Assembly: GCA_023144585.1 (NCBI GenBank) | Contig: JAGLFI010000013.1 | Coordinates: forward strand, 1-11,444 | Direction of reading: 5' to 3' | Origin: Desulfobacula sp. | GTDB taxonomy: Bacteria; Desulfobacterota; Desulfobacteria; Desulfobacterales; Desulfobacteraceae | Length of the DNA stretch: 11,444 nt | Shown: piece by piece, positions 5,709-11,444 of the stretch | Position numbering within the stretch: position 1 is the first letter of the stretch | Layout: each line of letters starts with the position of its first letter | Position numbers and translations under genes: made by a program | Notes under the pieces: generated by a model | Database searches by the model: none | Seen by the model: only the letters and a program-made list of their open reading frames with translations | Told to the model about the DNA's origin: nothing

Positions 5709-6851
5709 TTATTTTTTCACTCCAAAAATCAACATGGATGAAATAAGATAAAACACGCCAAACAAGCTGAACACAATTTGGAAATTTGAACCACTTATGT
5801 CAAGGATTATTCCTGAAACCCATGGACCTAGAAAACCTGCAAAAAATCCATATGCTGTAAATACCAGCCCAAAAACCTCGGTCACCAATGGAGCTGAAAC
5901 AGTAAAAAGCGCGCCAAAAGAAAGTCCGATAAAGCAGGCTAAAAAGCTGATAATATAAAGATCAGTAAATTGCGGCATTAAAAAATAAGCAAGAGAGGCC
6001 ATTAAAAAAACCGTCATCAATATTTTTTGTTTGGAATATTTATTCGACAGTCTGCCGCAAATCAGGCGGCCCATCCCGTTTAACACATTAAACCCGGTCA
6101 ATCTATAAACATATTGCGTGATTCCATATCCCAACTGCGCCCTGAAAGAGGAAGCAAGAACGATCAAAGAGATGCCGGCTGCCCCGGCTAAGGCCCACAC
6201 AAACCAGAGAAACCAGAAAGATGACATCCTTAATATCTTTTTCACCGGCAGTGTTGATAATTGATGTTTTGCCTGATCTTTTTCATTGCCGGGAATCCTT
6301 ATGAACAAGGCAAATGATGTACCCAGAACAATGGAAATGACAGCTGCAAAATTAGAGATAAACACATACCCTTTTGATACCAGAAGCCAGGTAAATACCG
6401 GAGACATGACAGCGGCAGATCCTCCAAAGGTCAAATTAAGGATGCCGATGATCAATCCTTTATTTTCAGGGAACATTTTTTGAAAAATGGTAAGACACGG
6501 GATATAGACAAACCCGCAGAAAAAGCCTTCCATAAACGCCCAGATATAAACGTGTTCAATTACGGCAGCCTGTCCCACAAAAATCATGGCAATGCTGCAG
6601 ACAAAGCTGCCGATAAAAATAATAAAATGGCTGGGTATTTTTTCCTGTAATTTTCCTGCCAGAACCATTGAAAAACCAGTTCCTGCCAGAATAAAAAACA
6701 TTACCCTTCCAATCTGCGCCTTATTCACATGAAAGAACGCCTGCCATTCCGATGCCATGACACCGGGGAAACCAAAAACAAAAGCCCCCGGGAAAAATAT
6801 GGTTAAGCAGCCGAATATGAAAATTATTTTTTTATTTGCAAAGAACGGCAT
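5709..6851 (-). CDS. MFS transporter, OFA (oxalate/formate antiporter-like) family
   Basis: This is an integral membrane transporter of 380 residues with about 12 hydrophobic segments and a central cytoplasmic loop near residues 190-210 (GNEKDQAKHQ). The loop between helices 2 and 3 (GKLQEKIP) and its second-half counterpart (CGRLSNKYSKQK) are the MFS signature. The region YIPCLTIFQKMFPENKGLIIG resembles the OFA subfamily, which moves small carboxylates such as oxalate, formate or lactate. The exact substrate cannot be read from sequence. The start ATG at 6851 lies 28 bp inside the end of the upstream gene and lacks a clear ribosome-binding site, suggesting coupled translation. The location next to serB and a hydroxyacid-dehydrogenase-type subunit fits a carboxylate substrate, but this is inference. 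Confidence 0.82.
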   Translation of the reverse strand: MPFFANKKIIFIFGCLTIFFPGAFVFGFPGVMASEWQAFFHVNKAQIGRVMFFILAGTGFSMVLAGKLQEKIPSHFIIFIGSFVCSIAMIFVGQAAVIEHVYIWAFMEGFFCGFVYIPCLTIFQKMFPENKGLIIGILNLTFGGSAAVMSPVFTWLLVSKGYVFISNFAAVISIVLGTSFALFIRIPGNEKDQAKHQLSTLPVKKILRMSSFWFLWFVWALAGAAGISLIVLASSFRAQLGYGITQYVYRLTGFNVLNGMGRLICGRLSNKYSKQKILMTVFLMASLAYFLMPQFTDLYIISFLACFIGLSFGALFTVSAPLVTEVFGLVFTAYGFFAGFLGPWVSGIILDISGSNFQIVFSLFGVFYLISSMLIFGVKK

Positions 6852-7423
6852 AGCTGTTTTAAATCATCTAAATTATTCAGTTCTGGATCATCCAACACCT
6901 TTTCAAACAGCATCTGCTTCATTTTGCCGATTTCAGGCCCGGGTGCAGCACCTGTGAGTTGGATAATATCATTCCCGGTGATTTCAAGCTGATTCATCCT
7001 GAAGGCGGATCGTCCGGCCATCTCAATGAACAGCTTTTTCAAGCGGGTGCGGATTTGTGACAGGGTATAGGGATTTTTGGCCAGGTTCCCTTTTTTATCC
7101 GCAATTCTCATTCTCATGAAATCCTGATAACCAAGATCATATTTATCCAGCATTGCCAGCAGTCTTCTTGCGGCTTTTGGAGTTGTTTGATCTGTCAACG
7201 GCCGCATGGGAGCTTTGATCAAAGAAGTAATATAGGCGATATCCTTGGCAGGGAACCTTAATAGTGTGAGATCATGAACCACAGCCCGGGTATGATTCTC
7301 ATGGCCTGCAAATGTCAACTTGCCCTCAGTTGTCTTTGCCGCATCAAATTTTCCTGTATCATGTAAAAAAGCGGCCAGCCTTAAAACTGGGAAATGAGGC
7401 GATAAAGCATCCCCCACCATCAT
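6824..7423 (-). pseudogene. C-terminal part of split CCA tRNA nucleotidyltransferase/poly(A) polymerase (HD domain)
   Basis: This 199-residue frame is the C-terminal half of the enzyme encoded upstream. AFLHDTGKF (His21-Asp22) is the HD metal motif, followed by the helical tRNA-binding-like region (TPKAARRLLAMLDKYDLGYQDFMRMR) and a C-terminal TGNDIIQL.GAAPGPEIG segment typical of this family. The frame extends upstream of the ATG as FDHS, which supplies the first HD-domain histidine, so the ATG at 7423 is not the ancestral start. Its ATG overlaps the stop of the N-terminal half as ATGA, so it could still be translated by re-initiation. The two pieces together make about 430 residues, the expected full length. 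It may be a broken gene, a recent split, or a sequencing error. Confidence 0.75.
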
Positions 7424-8115
7424 GCTGTGGTCAAATGATGGGGACCGCCGGAAAGGCCATGGCAGCGATCAAGGCTTGGGAAAATTTTAGATAATAACCC
7501 TGTCTTTTTTAATGCCTTGAAAAACAAAGAGGGCCTTTGCAGACCAAGCACTTTCATGATTTCATGATATATTCTCTCTTTGGCAACACTATCCAGCAAA
7601 TCTTTACAGGCAAGGATAACCTCAAAAGAAGATAAGGAAAGATCCCCGTCTATCATGGCCACAAACCGGCAGGCCCGGATCATCCTAATGGGATCTTCCT
7701 GAATTCTTTTTTCAGGATCTTTTGTAAATCTTATAATGGCATCTTCAAGGTCTTTTCTTCCGTTAAAGGGATCAATGATTTTTTTTGACAGGGAATCATA
7801 GGCCATGGCATTGATGGTAAAATCTCTTTTGGCCAGATCTGATTCAGGAAAATTGGAGATATCAAATTTTATCCGGCCCGAAGAAATCTCAACACCATTC
7901 ACGATACAGATGCGAAACGCTTTTCCAATGGTTTTAACTTTTTGATCTGAGAAAATGGTCTGTATCTCTTTTAGTGATGCATGGGTTAAAATATCAAAAT
8001 CATCCGGCGTTCTTTGCAGCATGATATCCCTGACAGCCCCACCGATGATATAGGCCTGGAATCCATTTTTTTTAAAGCGATCTAAAATAAATCGAATGGG
8101 CTTTTTGGGTTTCAT
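7420..8115 (-). pseudogene. N-terminal part of split CCA tRNA nucleotidyltransferase/poly(A) polymerase (class II NTase)
   Basis: This 231-residue frame carries the complete nucleotidyltransferase head. IIGGAVRDIML (about 23-33) binds the nucleotide, Asp39 and Asp41 in DDFDILT hold the metal, LAKRDFTINAMAYD is at 94-107, and EDPIRMIRACRFVA is at 140-153. Members either add CCA to tRNA 3' ends or make poly(A) tails; sequence alone does not settle which. The frame ends in IFPSLDRCHGLSGGPHHLTTA, exactly where homologues continue into the HD domain, and the continuation is found in another frame. The start ATG overlaps the ubiA stop as ATGA. The catalytic head might work alone if stable, but loss of the tail would normally impair RNA binding. 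CCA addition is essential where precursors lack CCA, so a second gene elsewhere or an assembly error should be considered. Confidence 0.82.
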
Positions 8116-8978
8116 CTAAAAAAGCCCTGTGTCAGTATACCGATAAAAAGCAGAACAGATATCACTGAATTCATATGGAAAAATGCCACATTAATATGGG
8201 TTAAATTATCGGGTTTAACAAGCTTGTGCTCTGCTACCAGGAGCAGACCGATGATCCCCAAAAACACTAAAAAAACCAGGTGCATACCAAAGGTGGTATA
8301 CATGGCCAAAAGAAAAACAAAGGTGGCCGCATGAAGCAGAGAAGAAATGCACATGGCTTTTTGAGGGCCTATTTTTGACGGCAGGGAAAAAAGGCCTTCC
8401 TTTTGATCAAAATCTATGTCCTGGCAGGAATAGAGGATATCAAATCCGGCAATATAGGTCATAAGAGAAAGACTTAAAAAAACAATACTCCAGGACAGGG
8501 TCCCGGTAATGGCCACCCATGCTCCAACAGGGGCAAGGCAGATGGCAAACCCAAGATAAAGATGACAATACTTTGTAAACCGTTTGGTATAGGAGTAAAA
8601 CAATAAAAAAAATATTACCGGAAAAGAAAGAATCAGGCAAAGGCGTGACAGCATGGCTGCACAGAAAATAAATACCAAAGATGACAGGACAACAAAAAGC
8701 AAACTTTCCTTTTTTGATAATAACCCTGACGGGATTGCCCTTATGGCTGTCCTCTCATTTTTAAGATCAATATCTGCATCCACAATCCTGTTAAATCCCA
8801 TTGCCGCAGACCTTGCCCCGACCATGGCCAGCAGAATCCAGATAAAATCCCAGATTGAGGGCGAATGATTCTCCCAGGCCATCACCACGGCAGACAATGC
8901 AAAAGGAAATGCAAAAATTGTATGGGAAAACTTAATCATTCTCCCGTAAACCAGTATTTTCTTTCTAATATATTCCAT
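8112..8978 (-). CDS. UbiA-family prenyltransferase, probably MqnP (menaquinone synthesis)
   Basis: This is a membrane prenyltransferase that attaches a polyprenyl chain to an aromatic acid. With GTG at 8993 as residue 1, motif I is GFNRIVDADID (Asn68, Asp72, Asp76) followed by RTAIRAIPSG. Motif II is QDIDFDQKEGLFSLP (Asp192, Asp196). The two Asp-rich motifs bind Mg2+-diphosphate. About eight to nine hydrophobic segments are visible. The wording AMGFNRIVDADID and RAIPSG resembles MqnP, the prenyltransferase of the futalosine pathway used by many anaerobes, rather than classic UbiA; this is recall, not a search. I chose the ATG at 8978, which overlaps the upstream stop by 14 nt; neither start has a strong ribosome-binding site. 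Its stop overlaps the next ATG as ATGA. Confidence 0.85.
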   Translation of the reverse strand: MEYIRKKILVYGRMIKFSHTIFAFPFALSAVVMAWENHSPSIWDFIWILLAMVGARSAAMGFNRIVDADIDLKNERTAIRAIPSGLLSKKESLLFVVLSSLVFIFCAAMLSRLCLILSFPVIFFLLFYSYTKRFTKYCHLYLGFAICLAPVGAWVAITGTLSWSIVFLSLSLMTYIAGFDILYSCQDIDFDQKEGLFSLPSKIGPQKAMCISSLLHAATFVFLLAMYTTFGMHLVFLVFLGIIGLLLVAEHKLVKPDNLTHINVAFFHMNSVISVLLFIGILTQGFFR

Positions 8979-9975
8979 AGGCAATTGTATCACATTCAGG
9001 ACATTTCCCCTGTTCCTGCAAATAAGTTTCTATCTGATAACCCGCACGTCTCACTAAAAGTTCATTGCAGGAATGACAATAGGTATTCTCGGACGACTGA
9101 CCCGGCACATTTCCAATATAGACGTATCGCAGACCGGCAGCTTTACCTGCCTCATATGCCTTTTCCAGTGCCGGTACCGGGGTTGGTGGTCTATCCGTCA
9201 TATGATGGCAGGGATGAAATCTTGAAATATGCCAGGGTGTTTCGCAACCCAAATCATTGGCAATATATTCTGCTATGGCAGTGATTTCATCCGTATCATC
9301 ATTCAAACCCGGGATCAAAAGGGTGGTTATTTCCACCAGGATTCCCAACTCCTTCATTATTTTAATATTTTCTTTAACCGGTTCAAGCCTTGCTTTGCAA
9401 AAGTCTCGATAAAATTTGTCATTAAAGGCTTTTAAATCCACATTGGCTGCATCAAGATATGGAGAAACCATTTCAAGAAGCTGGGTGCTCATGTAACCAT
9501 TGGTAACAAAAACATTGAGCAGACCCTGGGTTTTAGCAAGTTTGGCCGTCTCTATGGCCAGTTCAAAAAAAACAGTGGGTTCAGTATAGGTATATGAGAT
9601 ACTGTCACAACCTGTTTTTACAGCTTCTTTGACAATGGCGGCCGGGGAAAAATCTTTTCCCTGGATCATGCCATTGTAATCTGACGGTATTTGGGCAATA
9701 TTGGCATTCTGACAAAAGCTGCATTTAAAATTACATCCCACAGTGGCAATGGAATAGGATGATGAGCCTGGTTTTAAGTGGAAAAGGGGCTTTTTCTCTA
9801 TGGGATCAATGCTGGTGGCAATCACTTTTGAATATACCAGAGAATAAAGTCTGCCGCTTTTATTTTCCCGAACCCGGCAGATTCCCCTTTCTCCATCTTT
9901 AATGACACAAGAATGACGGCAGATATGACATTTTACTCTTTTTTTATCCAGTTTTTCATAAATCAGGGTTTCCAT
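8965..9975 (-). CDS. amrS: AmmeMemoRadiSam-type radical SAM enzyme (AmrS-like)
   Basis: This is a cytosolic radical SAM protein of 336 residues, of the group named for its link with AMMECR1 and MEMO proteins; its reaction is not established in my knowledge. The [4Fe-4S] site is Cys81, Cys85 and Cys88 in GCNFKCSFCQN. An N-terminal cysteine cluster is present (Cys16, Cys19, Cys23, Cys33; CHICRHSC..GICRVREN). Further motifs are SYTYTEPTVFFE (127-138), VTNGY (157-161), DLKAF (180-184) and TPWHISRFHP (246-255). A C-terminal pair of CxxC knuckles (Cys300/303, Cys325/328) suggests an extra metal site. The start ATG at 9975 has GAGGT seven bases upstream and follows the methyltransferase stop by 2 nt. 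No AMMECR1 or MEMO gene is in the window. Confidence 0.88.
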   Translation of the reverse strand: METLIYEKLDKKRVKCHICRHSCVIKDGERGICRVRENKSGRLYSLVYSKVIATSIDPIEKKPLFHLKPGSSSYSIATVGCNFKCSFCQNANIAQIPSDYNGMIQGKDFSPAAIVKEAVKTGCDSISYTYTEPTVFFELAIETAKLAKTQGLLNVFVTNGYMSTQLLEMVSPYLDAANVDLKAFNDKFYRDFCKARLEPVKENIKIMKELGILVEITTLLIPGLNDDTDEITAIAEYIANDLGCETPWHISRFHPCHHMTDRPPTPVPALEKAYEAGKAAGLRYVYIGNVPGQSSENTYCHSCNELLVRRAGYQIETYLQEQGKCPECDTIAYGIY

Positions 9976-9977
9976 AA

Positions 9978-10745
9978 TTAGGACCTCATCCGTGTGGCCA
10001 GTCCTGTTGCAGGACGATAAGCCTTTGGTTTCTTCAGCTTCAGCATCAGGGGCCGGGTCCGAAATTTCGGCACCGGTTTGATCTTCATGGCAATGAGGGC
10101 TCCGAAAAATGATTTTTGAACAATTTTATTGTTTTCAACAAAGGCGGCTATCCGTCCACGGGCAAAAGGAAATTGCAAGGTTGTGCTCCATTTAGCAGGA
10201 ACATTTCCCAGAATGGCAAATAAAATCTGTTTCAGTTCCCAGATGCTGAAAAAATGGGCATGGGTAAAGATATTGGGCACAAAAAAGCTTTTAACTCTGC
10301 GGACTATAGTTAAGGGTGAGTACCGGTTTAGGACACAGATAACTATAGTATCTTTTGCCACCCTGCAGGCTTCTTCAATGGCTTTACCGGGCCTGTCTGT
10401 AAACTCAAGACTTGTGAAAAAAAAAGCCGCGTCAAATGCATTGTCATCAAAGGGAAGATCTTCAGCTGAACCCCGGTGAAGATCCACCTGACTACCAAGC
10501 CTTTTTGATGCAAGATCCAGCATGTACAAAGAAGGGTCTAAGCCTGTCAGGTTCAACCCCTTATCCAGTAACGGCTCAAGACTTATACCAGTGCCGCAGC
10601 CGATATCAAGGATCCGCTGACCTCTTTCAGGGGATAAAAAATCCATCATCAATTTAATTTCAAGATCCAGACGATATTTATTTTTGGCCGGGTCAAACCA
10701 GGCGTCATATGATCCTGCATTTTGAAAATCAAATACATAGCCCAT
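9978..10745 (-). CDS. Class I SAM-dependent methyltransferase, substrate unknown
   Basis: This is a Rossmann-fold methyltransferase of the UbiE/Methyltransf_11 type. Motif I ILDIGCGTG lies near residues 45-53 and binds SAM. GLDPSLYML holds the acidic residue for the ribose, and GSAEDLPFDDNAFDAAFF is motifs II-III. The C-terminal third, with many Lys/Arg and ending RTRPLMLKLKKPKAYRPA, is not familiar to me and is basic. I chose ATG at 10745; a TTG two codons earlier (10751) is possible, and GGA lies just upstream. It stands between cooC and the radical SAM gene with small gaps (37 nt and 2 nt), so it is probably cotranscribed, but its substrate is not evident. It does not look like the menaquinone methyltransferase MenG/UbiE in its C-terminal part. 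Confidence 0.8.
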   Translation of the reverse strand: MGYVFDFQNAGSYDAWFDPAKNKYRLDLEIKLMMDFLSPERGQRILDIGCGTGISLEPLLDKGLNLTGLDPSLYMLDLASKRLGSQVDLHRGSAEDLPFDDNAFDAAFFFTSLEFTDRPGKAIEEACRVAKDTIVICVLNRYSPLTIVRRVKSFFVPNIFTHAHFFSIWELKQILFAILGNVPAKWSTTLQFPFARGRIAAFVENNKIVQKSFFGALIAMKIKPVPKFRTRPLMLKLKKPKAYRPATGLATRMRS

Positions 10746-10782
10746 AATCAATCCATCATTAATCCTTTATTCATACAGTGGG

Positions 10783-11444
10783 TTAATCTATAATCCCTTT
10801 GACCTTTTCCATCATCTGGTCGATGGCAGCAACGGCCGGAGAATCATCTTCCAGTTCAAGAAGCGATCGCCTTTCCATATCAAACTCAAGAAGATTATTG
10901 TCCTCGGGTATGGTACACAATATGGGGACACCAATACTCTCAACCTCATCCAGAAAGGCTTTGCTTAAATTGTCCGGTGCCCGGTTAACGATCAGGCCCT
11001 TATGTTTTACATCCAGTTTAAGATCATCCAGCATTTCATTGATTCTTCCAACAGCTCGAAGTCCCCTTAAGGCATAATCGGTGACCATCAACAGAATATC
11101 CACCTTACCACTGGTTCTCCGGCTTAAATGCTCCATCCCGGCTTCATTATCCACCAGAAGATATTTATAATCGCCTTCCAGCTTATCAGCAAACCGGTTA
11201 AGAATATTATTGACCATGCAATAACATCCCTGGCCTTCCTGGCGGCCCATTACTAAAAGGTCAAAGGCCTTATTTTCAATCAATACCTGATTCATCAGCA
11301 TTTCAAGATACAATATTTTATCCATACCCGAGGGGACACCCTGTGGATCCTTCATAAAATTTTCACGGATATCACCCACTGTTTTGTCAATTTCAAGTCC
11401 CAGTGTTTCCCCCAGGTTACTGTTAGGATCTGCATCAATTGCAA
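10783..11444 (-). CDS. cooC: CO dehydrogenase maturation ATPase (CooC), 5' end beyond the window
   Basis: CooC is a deviant Walker-type ATPase (MinD/SIMIBI class) that assists nickel insertion into carbon monoxide dehydrogenase. The frame is open to the window edge and begins AIDADPNSNLGETLG, the region that follows the P-loop; the P-loop and start codon lie outside. YLLVDNEAGMEHLSRRT is the switch II/Walker B region. GCYCMVNN contains the CxC pair that binds metal at the CooC dimer interface. VTDYALRGLRAVGRI and HKGLIVNRAP are further family segments. A GTG near 11379 could be taken as a start but would cut off the conserved DADPN motif, so I reject it. About 219 residues are present. It implies a CO dehydrogenase/Wood-Ljungdahl enzyme in this genome. 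Confidence 0.9.
   Translation of the reverse strand, partial: AIDADPNSNLGETLGLEIDKTVGDIRENFMKDPQGVPSGMDKILYLEMLMNQVLIENKAFDLLVMGRQEGQGCYCMVNNILNRFADKLEGDYKYLLVDNEAGMEHLSRRTSGKVDILLMVTDYALRGLRAVGRINEMLDDLKLDVKHKGLIVNRAPDNLSKAFLDEVESIGVPILCTIPEDNNLLEFDMERRSLLELEDDSPAVAAIDQMMEKVKGIID

Noticed and set aside
8865..9284. 139-codon open frame on the + strand
   Set aside because: It is antisense to ubiA and the radical SAM gene, both strongly supported by motifs. It lacks any recognisable domain and is a shadow frame.
10129..10479. 116-codon open frame on the + strand
   Set aside because: It is antisense to the methyltransferase motifs (ILDIGCGTG region nearby) and has no domain or ribosome-binding support.
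11377..11379. GTG near 11379 as the true start of cooC
   Set aside because: The same frame continues upstream to the window edge and contains the conserved DADPNSNLG segment, so the gene is cut by the window instead.

Overview
The window reads as chromosomal DNA of an anaerobic, probably sulfate-reducing deltaproteobacterium (Desulfobacteraceae-like). This is an inference from gene content: a CooC-type CO dehydrogenase maturation ATPase, a UbiA prenyltransferase resembling MqnP of the futalosine menaquinone route, a GlcF/LldE-type protein with two [4Fe-4S] motifs and two CCG domains, and an AmrS-type radical SAM enzyme. No rRNA, tRNA, IS element or CRISPR array was recognised.

Layout. (1) Positions 1-1310 are an AT-rich toxin-antitoxin graveyard on the + strand. 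A VapC/PIN gene (36-395) seems to lack an internal segment. A hairpin-forming repeat (479-531) follows. Then comes a toxin-first PIN/Phd-type pair (647-1272), with its own promoter, whose two genes are both broken at poly-A tracts. An 18-bp near-identical direct repeat flanks this pair. (2) Positions 1323-3092 are a compact + strand operon, queD-queE-queC, for 7-deazaguanine (preQ0) synthesis, preceded by an extended -10 promoter. (3) Positions 3076-11444 are one tightly packed - strand array. In transcription order it holds cooC (cut by the window edge), a class I methyltransferase, an AmrS-like radical SAM enzyme, ubiA/mqnP, a tRNA nucleotidyltransferase/poly(A) polymerase split in two, an OFA-like MFS transporter, serB with two ACT domains, and a glcF-like iron-sulfur subunit. 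Several junctions overlap (ATGA, 14 nt, 28 nt), suggesting one transcription unit with translational coupling. The queC and glcF-like genes converge and overlap by 17 bp.

No clear new multi-gene system was found. The most informative oddities are these. The CCA/PAP gene is broken exactly at an ATGA stop-start, and a deletion between short direct repeats explains it. An 18-bp unit carrying a ribosome-binding-like motif is triplicated between serB and the glcF-like gene. The toxin-antitoxin pair carries three inferred A-tract indels, one of them at a textbook A AAA AAG slippery heptamer. Homopolymer sequencing error is a serious alternative for the toxin-antitoxin lesions.
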